Origin: Diphasiastrum complanatum
Lineage: Eukaryota; Streptophyta; Lycopodiopsida; Lycopodiales; Lycopodiaceae
Direction of reading: 5' to 3'
NCBI GenBank assembly: GCA_029204225.1
Contig: CM055092.1
Span: 20,785,669 to 20,849,668 of the forward strand
Length of the DNA: 64,000 nt
The notes under the pieces are model-generated. The model saw only the letters and a list, made by a program, of their open reading frames with translations. It was not told the DNA's origin and did not search any database. A program made the translations under genes and the position numbers. This document shows positions 1-10,417 of this stretch, one piece after another. Within the stretch, counting starts at the first letter, position 1. Every line of letters begins with the position of its first letter.

Positions 1-1
1 A

Positions 2-445
2 TCCATGAAGAATGATAGCAAAAGTATTTCAGGAGGTTGTACTCTAGCATCTGGTGCAGCCATACTCTGGATTAGCAAGAAGCAAACAACAGTAGCTCAA
101 TCTTCCTGTGAAGAGGAATATGTAGCAGCAACCAAGATGGCAAATGAGCTGATCTGGATTAAACAGATATTGGAAAGATTTGATGAATCTAGCTCTGAAT
201 CTTATGTCTTGTTAATGGATAACACTTCAGCAATCTATCTTACGAAAGATCTTGTATTTCACTCAAAAACAAAGCACATAGCTATCAAGTATCATGTGAT
301 TCGAGACTTAGTCGAGAAGAAGATACTGAAGATAGTCTTGATATCCACAGAGAAAATGACAGTTGATATCTTTACAAAGCCACTCAGTAAGGCTTTGTTC
401 AAGAAGCAGCAAAGAAGATTCGGATTAATCCAGCTACCACTTTGA
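2..445 (+). CDS. Ty1/copia RNase H domain, 3' end of gag-pol (element A, cut by window edge)
   Basis: This is the C-terminal end of a copia Gag-Pol polyprotein, open to the window edge and ending at TGA 443-445. Visible motifs are the RNase H segment around WISKKQTTVAQSS with the following EEEYVAATKMA, the MDNTSAIYL segment, the HSKTKHIAIKYHVIRD motif and the terminal DIFTKPLSKALF. These are standard copia RNase H and tail motifs; the domain degrades the RNA strand during reverse transcription. The piece is uninterrupted, but most of the element lies outside the window, so its intactness is unknown. It resembles the RNase H remnant near 24.3 kb (same KMANE and DNTS wording), so A and E are one lineage, distinct from B, C, D and G. 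Confidence 0.85.
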   Translation, partial: SMKNDSKSISGGCTLASGAAILWISKKQTTVAQSSCEEEYVAATKMANELIWIKQILERFDESSSESYVLLMDNTSAIYLTKDLVFHSKTKHIAIKYHVIRDLVEKKILKIVLISTEKMTVDIFTKPLSKALFKKQQRRFGLIQLPL

Positions 446-453
446 GAGGGAGC

Positions 454-1350
454 TGTAGAACCACTGATCAAACAAATCTTGACTCCACTAACAAAGCACG
501 CAATTTACTTGACAAAGGATGAGAAAGAAACGAACGTGAACTCGAAACATTTCTATTCGTGGCCAACTTGAAAGATTCGTGAAACAGTTTCTTGTAGAAG
601 CTCATGGCTTTCTTGTTGAAGCTCGAAAGATTCGCGAACAGAATCTTGTCACGAAATATTATGTTTCTTGTTCAAGCCTCAGATGTCGCGAACAATTCGT
701 GAAATCTTCTGGATTGTTCTTCAAGCTCACCTATCACGAAACCATCTTGAACAATTCGTGAAATATTCTAGATTTCTTCTTCAAGCTCAAGAATTGTCAT
801 CTGTCGCGAACAATTCGCGAAAGACGATAATGTCGCAAAGAGACAATTGTCACGAACAAATCGTAAAACATGAAGTTGAGACGAAGAGATGGACTGTCGC
901 AAATAATTTGTGAACGAAATTTGTTTGAGCCTGGAAACAGAGTGTCTATTTGAATATCAACCGTCATAAATGGTTAGATATATATTGTTACAGCATTGAA
1001 AGGCCAAAAGACCTGTAAAGAAAAGGCCAAAAGACTTGACCTATAGCAATATAAATACATGTGCACTACTCATTGTAACACACTCACTCAATCAGAGACA
1101 CAACAATGAGATAAGACAACAAGAGATGTATATTGATGAATCAGATTCAGAGTTATAAAAATTTGTTTCTGATCAATATTTTTTATTGTCTAAATTGTCT
1201 TAAGTTGTCTCTTACTTCCGCATATAATTTTTGCATGCATATTCAATCAAAACTAATACTGTTCTACTAGTACATAGATCAGATACAATTTCGATTGAAG
1301 ACATTGATATTAGTTTGATTTATTCAAACTTGCATCGTGTTCTCTAAGGA
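454..1350 (+). mobile_element. 3' LTR of copia element A (right edge approximate)
   Basis: A purine tract (TTTGAGAGGGAGC, from 441) directly precedes TGTAGAACC at 454, the expected polypurine tract and LTR start. Within it, TATAAATA near 1048 could be the LTR promoter. The right end is not fixed because no second LTR copy is in the window; 1350 is an estimate from the change of sequence character. The 5' half holds a cluster of repeated CGCGAA/TTCGTGAA motifs (listed separately). Confidence 0.55.
555..915. repeat. Cluster of short CGCGAACAATTCGTGAAA-like motifs in LTR A
   Basis: At least seven variants of an AT-flanked TTCGCGAA or TTCGTGAA core occur here, for example near 568, 628, 686, 732, 796, 850 and 896. 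Several are near-palindromic and paired (CGCGAACAATTCGCGAAA at about 800). Similar motifs recur in the sequence after the related element E near 25.75 kb. They may be protein-binding sites of the LTR or remains of a local tandem repeat; the function is unknown. Confidence 0.5.
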
Positions 1351-2544
1351 AGAAAATCTACTATGTATTCCTGGTTGCTAGGGTTATGTAATGCACTTAA
1401 CCTAGTCGATAGACATAGACATATGATCAAGTATTGGTGAAATAGATACTTGCAGAGTTAACAGATCTTTTTGTGAAAACTTATTGGTTAACTTAAAAGT
1501 GATTTGGATAAGGATCTAAATGTGGTATTATACTAGTATAATTGAGATCTGCACCTAGACATTTGAGATTTTTAAATCATTGGCAATTAAAATGAGTAGT
1601 TGGTTTACTCTTGTGGAAGTTAATTAGTAAAACGGACAATGTGAAGAGAATTCACCAAAAACTGTTTGTTTTGTGTGTATTGTTTGTAAGTTTATGAGTC
1701 ATCTGGATTCATCAAGAAAATTGTGCATAGGATATATGAAATTCTTGGATGAGCATTTCTCAGTTGAGAAATAAAATCAATTCATTAGTGATTGTATCTC
1801 AGAGCGCTCAATTGGATAACGAATCATAATGGTTCCAAGAATGACAACTGAATTTTTGAAAAATTCAGCAGAACTTTGGATATCTAGATGTAGTTCTAGA
1901 CTATAATCTGAAAATTTTGGTGGATGAAGATGATTGTTGATACCGTTTTGGTATGCTTTCTGTCTTTAAGTACCTGATGGTTTGGAATTTGATAACTCAC
2001 ATTTTGGTTAAAGAATCCAGTTTATGAAATATTCTTAAAATCCAATATTGTCCTAGTGAAAAAGATTTTGGAATGATTCTTCTATATTTTCTGAGATGTG
2101 TATTAAACATAAACTCCAGTATCTTTTTGCAATTAAGTATGTTTTGAGATTCTAGAGAATTATGTTTGACAAATCATAAGAATCTAATTATTTGTGATAG
2201 ATGGATCATAAATGGATACTTTATCAGAAAGAGTATAGTCAAGAAATGTGTTGATTCTTAGGTATGTTGAGTAACTCCCAGTTCTAACTGAGTTGAGACT
2301 TTAGATTAGTATTTTGAAAGTGTAAATCTCTTTACTCCAATATTTTATGGAGTCCAATGGATCTCAAAGGCATTTCTCATTAAGTAAATTGTTTTGCTTA
2401 TCGAGAGGTTTGTTTACCATAGTGGATTGTTTTCTACTACGGATTGTAGTCTATATGTGTTTGTGTACAATTTCAATCTACATCTCTGGGTTATAGGAGA
2501 TAGTTAAATCTATTGAGATTCAGATGGACACTTTACCGAGGCTT
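1351..2544. other. AT-rich stretch with no recognisable gene
   Basis: No open frame with recognisable motifs on either strand. It lies between LTR A and a palindromic patch and probably holds old transposon-derived DNA. I see no primer-binding site, tRNA or structured RNA here. Confidence 0.4.
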
Positions 2545-2895
2545 TAACGAAGAATTTTTTTTTTTGAAAAAAAATCATAAACCTCGCTCGGTATACACCA
2601 TGAGTATGCCTTGGAAGGAGATCCTCAATAATTAACTCAATAATTGAAACTTCTTCATCTCATTTTTGCTTTGTTGATAGCATGTACATACCGAGGGATA
2701 TACCAAGGGACCTCGGTATATCCCTCCCAAAAAGCTATTAGTGGCATGTCTTTTATGAGGAATATACCAAGGGATATCCCTTGGTATATCCCTTTCAAAA
2801 TGGCACCCTATTCCGAGGATTATTCTGAGAGAGATAAAATCAAAAAAGAAAAAGGTTGGGTAGAATGGAGCTAGTAAACTGGCTCCATTCTACCC
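2545..2895. repeat. Palindrome-rich patch (CCTCGGTATATCCC family), possible MITE or fold-back remnant
   Basis: The motif CCTCGGTATA/TATACCGAGG and its relative GGGATATACC/GGTATATCCC recur in both orientations. Positions 2762-2789 are a perfect 28-bp palindrome centred on GGGATATCCC. A nested inverted pair lies at about 2687-2728, and further CCGAGG or CCTCGG copies lie at about 2534, 2575 and 2814. The patch ends with a 14-bp stem (2858-2871 with 2882-2895, GGGTAGAATGGAGC type) around a 10-base loop. No coding content. The density of inverted copies suggests a small fold-back transposon, but no clean terminal repeats or target duplication delimit it. Confidence 0.55.
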
Positions 2896-3092
2896 TAAAA
2901 ATAGACTTCATCCGAACCCATGAGTCTTTTGCACCACTTCTTTTGAAGTTGGTAAGCAAAATCGTTTGTTCATAATTGTTAATAAACAAATTTTCAAATA
3001 TTTGAACTACATTTTACGCACTGAAAATTTGATGAAAGAGACTTAACTTAAACAAATATATATATTCATACATAAATTTTTCAAGTACAGAG

Positions 3093-3524
3093 TGTGAAAA
3101 ATTGCCTACATTGGCAAATCTAGCCATGTAGAATATTGTACATTTTGTCAATATTGTTTGTTGGTTACTTGAATGGCCAAAGTGCCACTTGTACAAAAAA
3201 AAAAAAAAACTTTTTGGAGCCTCAAGGAGAAACTCGAGTTTCCTCTCATTGTATGGTGATTACTCTATTTTTCCAATGAAACCCAGCTTTGGCACTTTGT
3301 AAACATTGTCTACAGGCCGTACTACAGCCTTATTTCCACACGTGTGGAGTTGGATTAGACTATTTGATCAATGCTTTGATTGTCTCTACTTGTTTCCTAT
3401 CAAGCTGCTAAACTAGATCTTGTTTTCTGATGACTAGTTTCTGATAGATTGTTTAAGAAGCATACAATCACCTTGTGGATCATTCAAAGATCCATTTATG
3501 GTCCTTAGTACTGTACTTTTAACA
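3093..3524 (+). repeat. 5' LTR of copia B
   Basis: 432 bp, starts TGTGAAAAATTGCC and ends TTTTAACA. Contains a run of 15 A at about 3195-3209 and a CCACACGTGTGG palindrome near 3338. It matches 8139-8568 nearly base for base. The inner end abuts the primer-binding site at 3525. Confidence 0.93.
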
Positions 3525-3537
3525 TGGTATTAGAGCC
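3525..3537 (+). other. Primer-binding site of copia B
   Basis: TGGTATTAGAGCC immediately after the 5' LTR matches the TGGTATCAGAGC sequence complementary to the 3' end of plant initiator-methionine tRNA, with one change (C to T). The leader to the gag start at 4156 is about 630 bases with no recognisable ORF. Confidence 0.85.
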
Positions 3538-4155
3538 AAGTACAAGGCCATTGATCTGTGTTTGAATCTAATCCAGTTTTAGCAGGTTTTGGTGCAAGAA
3601 GCTAGTATTGGAAGGGCGAGCTGGTATCTAGGTTTTGGTGAGGGGATTTGATCCCAAACTTTTTCAGGATCAAAATCCGTACTGTTCACACGTGTGGGCA
3701 TCTCTGAACCAGCATTTAATAACCCATATTCATTGGATCATAGAAAATTCATATGGTGCCAGTTTGATGTAATTTTTAGTGCAAATCCTAGGATAAGCTA
3801 CCAAGATCACTTGCCATTGATTAGTTTTGAATTTGTTTCATGAAAACTAATTAATCTAGGCTGATTTCAGACCTTCTTAAAGTGGAAACCAGGTCTTGAA
3901 AGTACATCAAAGTGAATGAGAGAGATAGAGTCAGTTTTTGTCCAAGAATAGCCAAGATTGGCAAGATTTGCTTGAGTGTAGTTTTCATCTCATCTTATCT
4001 TCATTCCAGCTTGTGAGGGAGTGATAGAACTATGATTACAAATCCATCTGTTGGATTAGAAGTCAACATTTGAGTGAAACACTGCAAGTTAGAAACCTTT
4101 GTGAGTTTCAGGTCCAAACAAATCTATATCTTGTGTGTAGAATCTTGCTAGTAAG

Positions 4156-7100
4156 ATGGGATCAGTGGGAGCCTACCTTCTAGAAGCTAGTGAGAGGTTA
4201 AATTCTACCAATTATGTTATTTGGAAAGTGAGGATGGAGTCACTAATGGTGCTCCAGGGTCTTTATGAGTTTCTAATAGATGATGAAGATGAACCTCTAG
4301 GTGCACAGGAATTAGTGAGATACAAGAAGAGGTCTAGGCTTGCACTTCACTGTATTAAGATGAATGTAAGCAATGATCTTTTAAGGGAAGTATCATCATG
4401 TAAGAGTGCTAAAGAGGCTTGGGAATCTTTAAAATCTATCTATGAGTCTAGTAACACTTCGAGGGTTCTCATGCTTAGGAATCAGATTCTACAAAGCATG
4501 AAGGGGAGTGATGAGAATGCACAAGATTATGTGCTAAGAATCAAGTCTCTTAATAGGGAGTTAGCTTCCATTGGAGAGAAGATTCAAGATAGTGAGCTTG
4601 TTCAGATTGTCCTAAATGGTCTAGGGAGTGGCTTTACAAATTTGGTCCAAAGCTTTGCAATCCAAGACACTTTGCCTACTATAGAAAAGCTACACAGTGT
4701 ATTAGTAGCTGAAGGGTGTAGGATGTTGCATACCAATGCAAGAATGAATGCTATTTCTCTGCAGGATGGTGATGAGAAAGCTAATTTCTCATTCAAAAGC
4801 AAGAAGAAGACCAATGGCAAGAAGAAGCACTTCAAGGAGACCAAGGAGGAGGATGAGGCTTCAAGCTCAAAGGGCAAGATCAAAGACAAGTCCAAGTACA
4901 AATGTTTTTTCTGTGGAAAGAAAGGACATTTTGCATCAGAATGTCTCAAGAAGAAGAAGGCACAAGAGAGCAAACAAAGCAACATTGCACATCAGGAGGA
5001 AGAGGAGGATGAAGAGTCATCCTTGATGGTTTCCAACAAACCACCATCATCCAAGAGCAACACCAATGATTCTTGGTGGATTGATAGTGGGGCAAGTTCC
5101 CACATGACATATCAAAAGAACATATTCTCCACCTTACTTTCTTACAATGACTTAAATAGATCAATCTATACTGCAAGTAGTCAAGAATATAAGATAAGTG
5201 GAATAGGAACAATTCCCTTGTATGTGGGATCATCCAAAAGGATGAATCTAGATAATGTTCTTTATGTTCCTAAGTTAACCAAGAATTTGCTTAGTGTTGG
5301 CCAGTTAATGGATAATGGCCTAGATGTACAATTTAAGCATGGAGTTTGTTCCATCCTTAGAAATGATGAATGTATAGTCAAAGGCTTTAAGCAAGGTAGA
5401 TTATTTAAGCTTGATGCTAATATTGCAGTGGAGAGTGTTAACTTGGCAAAGGTGGAGCTATCAAAGGTGGAACTGTGGCACAAAAGGTTGGGCCACCCCA
5501 ACTACAAAGCCATGGAATCTATGGTTACAAAGGAGCTTGCAGTTGGACTCCCCAAGCATTTGTCAAAGTGTGGGAAGAGATGTGAAGCATGCAGCCTCTC
5601 AAAGGCTCACAAGCTACCCTTCTGAAGATCTACATCAAGATCAAACTCTCCTCTTGAACTCATCCATTCGGATGTTCATAGTTTTTCACATGAGTCTAAT
5701 GGTGGTGCCAAGTACTATGTAATCTTCATTGATGACTATTCTAGATTTTGTTGGATGTACCTCTTGTCTAGCAAATCAATGGTGTTTGATTCTTTTGTAA
5801 AGTTCAAGACTTTGGTAGAAAATCAACTTAGTACCAAGATTAAGGTATTAAGGAGTGATAATGGAGGTGAATATGTCTCCAATAAGTTGATTGACTTTTG
5901 TATTTCTAATGGCATAAAGAGGGAGTTGTCATGTCCATACACCCCTCAACAAAATGGAGTGAGTGAGAGAAGAAATAGATCTCTTTGTGAGTGTGCTAAG
6001 GCCTTAAGGCTAGATGCTTCTCTATCCAAACCATTTTGGGGTGAAGCAATAACTTGTGCTAACTATTTGTGCAATAGATTGCCAAACCAAGACATTGGAG
6101 GAATCACACCATTTGAAGCTCTATTTGGAGAGAAGCCCAATCTCAAAGATCTCAAAGTTTTTGGATCCACTTGCTATGTACACCAATCCTTGGATAAGAG
6201 AAGGAAGGATGATGCAACATCCATCAAAGGCATCTTTGTGGGATATGGTGAGAATAGCAAAGGTTATAGAGTCTTCAATCCCATCATTAGCAAGGTGATA
6301 GTGAATAGGGATGTTATTTTTTATGAAGGACATGCTTATGATTTGGATGATAATGCTACTAATCATCTTGATGCCAAGGATCATGCTAGGATGGAGGAGG
6401 AGCTTCCAAGTGAAGAAGAACTTGAGGATCCACCTCAAGATGCAAGAACTCCAAGAACTCCAAGAAGATCTACAAGGGCAAGATCCGAGCCATTGAGGCT
6501 CACCTATGATGGTCAAGGTGATCAAAGGGAAGGCTCATCATCTTTCACATCTTACACCTTTCTTACTTCAATGTTAGATGAGCCAACATGCTATGAAGAT
6601 GCTTGTAAGTCTAAAAGTTGGATGGATGCTATGCAAGTAGAGTATGATGCTCTTATTGAGAATCATACTTGGGATCTTGTGGATCTTCCTCAAGGGAAGA
6701 AACCTCTTGATTGCAAGTGGGTGTTTAGATTGAAGTATAATCAAGATGGATCAATAAGCAAGCATAAAGCTAGGCTTGTTGCCAAAGTTTTTTTACAAAC
6801 CAAAGGCATTGACTATGATGAGACTTTTGCTCCTGTGGCTAAGCTTGTTACTATCAGGTTGATCATTAGTCATGCTACAACCTTCAATTGGGAGCTATTC
6901 AACTTGACTTCACAAATGCATTCCTCAATGGTTATTTGGAGGAAGAGATCTACATGAGGCAACCCGAGGGCTTCATCAAGGCAAAGCATGAAGGAAAGGT
7001 GTGTTTTTTGAAGAAGAGCCTTTATGGGCTCAAGCAAGCACCTAGAGCATGGTACTCTAGGCTAAACTCTTTTCTCATTTCCATCAATTTTGTAATGAGT

Positions 7101-8177
7101 GCCTATGATCCATCATTGTATATAAGTTTTCATGATGGCATGATCATTATTCTTGTTTTGTATGTAGATGACATTATCTTGAGTGGTAATGATCTAGATG
7201 GAATTAGAGATGTAAAAATTGCTCTAGCAAAAGAGTTTAAGATGGTAGATCTCGGCCTATTGAGCTTCATTCTTGGAATAGAGGTTATTAGAGGATGTGA
7301 TTTTAGCTTCATTTGTCAATCTAAATATGCTACATCCATCCTAGATAGATTTGGAATGAAGAATTGTAAAGGCATTGAGACACCAATGGAGCAACATGTA
7401 AAAGCATTTATTGGTTGTGATGAAGCATCCTTTGAGGACATCACATTATATAGAAGGCTTATTGTCTCCTTGATCTATTTATCTATAACTAGACCTGATC
7501 TTAGTTATAGTGTTGAAAAGTTAAGCCAATTCATGCAAAGTCCTCTAGTTTCACATTGGAAGATGGCCAAAAGAGTTCTTAGATACATTTCATTCACTAA
7601 GAATTTTGGTATTTTGTATAGAGGAACTAATCTTGGCTTAAGAGCCTATAGTGACTCGGATTTTGCAGGTCACAAAGTGGATAGAAGATCAACAAGTTCC
7701 TTTGCCACCTTTCTATGTGATGGAGTAGTATCATGGCTTTCCAAAAAGCAAGATACCATCTCCCTATCTTCCACAGAATCCGAATACAAGGCCTTGACAT
7801 CAACATGCAAGGAGGTCTTGTGGCTCAAAAGGCTATTGGTGGAGCTTCATGTCATGGAGGAGAAGATCCTTATCATCTATTCTGACAACCAATCAGCCCA
7901 ATCACTTGCAACTAATCCTACATTCCATGCAAGGAGCAAACACATCGAAATTGCTCATCATTTCGTGAGGGAAAAAGTGCAAGCTAAAGAGATCAAGCTC
8001 CAACACGTGTCATCATCAAGTTGCTTGGCTGATTTGTTTACTAAACCTTTACCTAAAGATTCATTTGTCAAGCTTAGATCTTCAATTGGAGTTATTGATA
8101 AAAGCATTGTGATCTCCAAGGCTAGATTTGATGAGGAGTGTGAAAAATTGCCTACATTGGCAAATCTAGCCATGTAG
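4156..8177 (+). pseudogene. Gag-pol of copia B, broken by one stop and one frameshift
   Basis: The frame starts at ATG 4156 (MGSVGAYLLEASERL, the Gag start seen in the sister families). Order: Gag; zinc knuckle CFFCGKKGHFASEC near 4910; protease WWIDSGASSHMT near 5076; GAG-pre-integrase HKRLGHPN near 5480; integrase with RSDNGGEY and TPQQNGVSERRNR; reverse transcriptase with YVDDIILSG near 7160; RNase H with STESEYKAL near 7780; end at TAG 8175-8177, inside the 3' LTR. An in-frame TGA at 5623-5625 splits pre-integrase from integrase, and a single-base loss near 6890 shifts the frame in the reverse transcriptase. All key motifs are otherwise present, so the copy decayed recently. Confidence 0.9.
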
Positions 8178-8568
8178 AATATTGTACATTTTGTCAATAT
8201 TGTTTGTTGGTTACTTGAATGGCCAAAGTGCCACTTGTACAAAAAAAAAAAAACTTTTTGGAGCCTCAAGGAGAAACTCGAGTTTCCTCTCATTGTATGG
8301 TGATTACTCTATTTTTCCAATGGAACCCAGCTTTGGCACTTTGTAAACATTGTCTACAGGCCGTACTACAGCCTTATTTCCACACGTGTGGAGTTGGATT
8401 AGACTATTTGATCAATGCTTTGATTGTCTCTACTTGTTTCCTATCAAGCTGCTAAACTAGATCTTGTTTTCTGATGACTAGTTTCTGATAGATTGTTTAA
8501 CAAGCATACAATCACCTTGTGGATCATTCAAAGATCCATTTATGGTCCTTAGTAGTGTACTTTTAACA
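8139..8568 (+). repeat. 3' LTR of copia B
   Basis: 430 bp, preceded by the purine tract GATGAGGAG. Starts TGTGAAAAATTGCC, ends TTTTAACA and is followed by the target duplication CAGAG. The end of the gag-pol frame overlaps its first 39 bases. Confidence 0.93.
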
Positions 8569-8590
8569 CAGAGATATATTACAAATTGGA

Positions 8591-9245
8591 TGTGAAAATT
8601 GTCAACATTTCCTAGCTAGTTTGAGGCCTAAATTGGCTAAAATTGTAAATAGTTTTGGTTCTGGAGTTTTGCACGTGTGAACCAGGCCACAATGTTTTTA
8701 TTTACTGTATTTTTTCAGTATGATGAAGTGTCAAACTTCATACCCTTCAAAATGAGACCATTTTGATGTATTTTGGTCATATAAGCCATTTTTAGCTATT
8801 TTTCCTATATAGGGAATATCTAGGGTCAAGTACCTTCTAGAGAGAGGAGAGAGAGTCATCTTCCTCATCCATAAATAGTAGGGAAGTCGTGGAGAACAGG
8901 TTGGAGAAACCTTTTGTATGCTTCATTGAGATCAATAGATCATTGTCATTGTTTCTTCCTCCATTGAGAGCATTGTTGTGTGTATTGTCTTCAAGCTATT
9001 GTGTATGATCTTAGGTGCTTTCCAAAAGTGATAGGCTGATGTATTATGGACTGTATAATGCTATTTTGGGCCGCACTTGATGTTTATGGAAGTTTCCATT
9101 TGTGATAAATGCTTTTTGATCAAGTTCTTTGCATTCTAGGTAGCATAGAATGTGTTGCCAATTCCTAGCTTATGTAGTTTGGAGTGCAAGCATTCAAGCC
9201 AATGATCTTGGAGTTTAGATCCACTTAGGATCTGTATTTTTCACA
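8591..9245 (+). repeat. 5' LTR of copia C
   Basis: 655 bp, starts TGTGAAAATTGTCAAC, ends TATTTTTCACA. Contains GCACGTGTGA near 8671 and a CTATATAGGG stretch near 8813 that could be the promoter TATA. Followed at once by the primer-binding site. Confidence 0.95.
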
Positions 9246-9257
9246 TGGTATCAGAGC
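9246..9257 (+). other. Primer-binding site of copia C
   Basis: TGGTATCAGAGC, the exact plant copia primer-binding sequence complementary to initiator-methionine tRNA, directly adjoining the 5' LTR. Confidence 0.92.
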
Positions 9258-10417
9258 TGGTTGGCTTCTATTTACAGTAAGTATTCCATTTTTGGTGATA
9301 TTTGGATGTTTGATCAAGTTCTAGCATGATTTTGCATTGCTTTGTTGATCAAATCTTACTAACCTTTGTTTTGTGAGTTGAACTTGTGGATCAAAAGCAT
9401 ATTTCAGGTCTATTGAAGATCAGAGGCTGAAAAGAAACTATTTTGGATCAGATCATAACACCTAATCATTTGTGATTGTGAGGCTTGTGCATATTCAATA
9501 CTAACAATGTTCTTTTCAATCCTATTGTTGACAATCTCCATTCTTGGATGAACACTCTCCTTAAGTGGATGAAACTTCTCCTTAAGTGGATGACAAATGC
9601 TCTTTTGAGTGAGTTGTAATTCTCCTAAAGGCTGAGCAAAGCTCCCATTTGGATGAAAGATCCCCTTTTTTGGGTGAACATATTGTAAGCTCCATTGTGA
9701 AGAGCATATTGTAAAGATTGTCATCAATTTTGGCATAATTTTTGGTGTACTTTGTTGAGCATGTAAGTAACTCTCCTTATGTAATTTGATTGGAGCATTT
9801 GCTGGAAGGTGTTAACCATTATGCAAGTGTGTTTTCAGGTTCTTAACAGGTTGAGGAACATTCTCATGTGAAGTGATCTTAGATCTACATCTAAACACCA
9901 AGATTTGACAAGATAGTGAAGCTAGTCTTGTGATTCACTAAGTGTGCTCATTCATTCACCTCTAAATCTTGTATTTATCACTTGCTGGAGTTTATAAACT
10001 TTTAGAAGTGTGGTTTACATGTGGTTTTACAGGTTGAATCAATATCTTAGTGTGTTGATCAGATGTTGATCAAGTTTGTTCATTACTAGGTAATCTTGGC
10101 ATCCTAGTTTTGGGTATTTTCTAAGAATGCAAGTAACTCTTCACACCATAACTTGATTTGGTCACTTGCTGGAAAGTTTGAGAGCTTAAGCAAGAGTGTG
10201 TTCAGGTTGGTTTGATTTTGTAATCCATTCTTAGTGTGTGCAAAGTGTTGCATGTGTTTCAATCTTCCTTTCTATGCTTGGAAACCATCTAGGTTCAAGA
10301 TAGAAGTGTTTTAGGGTCCTAAATCTTCATAGATCTCTTTATCTATCATTTGTTGAGAGAAAAGTGAGTGCTAAGTGCTTTAGGACAAAACCTAAAAGTT
10401 GAAGAAACACTAGAATC

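Larger units (their letters stand above)
3093..8568 (+). mobile_element. Copia LTR retrotransposon B, structurally complete, coding-defective
   Basis: Both LTRs are present (3093-3524 and 8139-8568), flanked by a 5-bp target duplication CAGAG (3088-3092 and 8569-8573). A primer-binding site follows the 5' LTR and one gag-pol reading frame fills the interior. The LTRs differ by about three substitutions and a 2-base difference in an A-run, so insertion was fairly recent. The reading frame has a nonsense codon and a frameshift, so B could now move only if helped in trans. Element C starts only 22 bp after the B 3' LTR, in the same flanking DNA. Confidence 0.93.

Noticed and set aside
2555-2900. 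CRISPR-like array in the palindromic patch
   Set aside because: Repeats are irregular, occur in both orientations and have no constant spacers; this is a plant nuclear context.
4602-5233. Minus-strand frames inside element B
   Set aside because: Shadows of the gag-pol frame on the other strand; composition mirrors the Lys-rich zinc-knuckle region.
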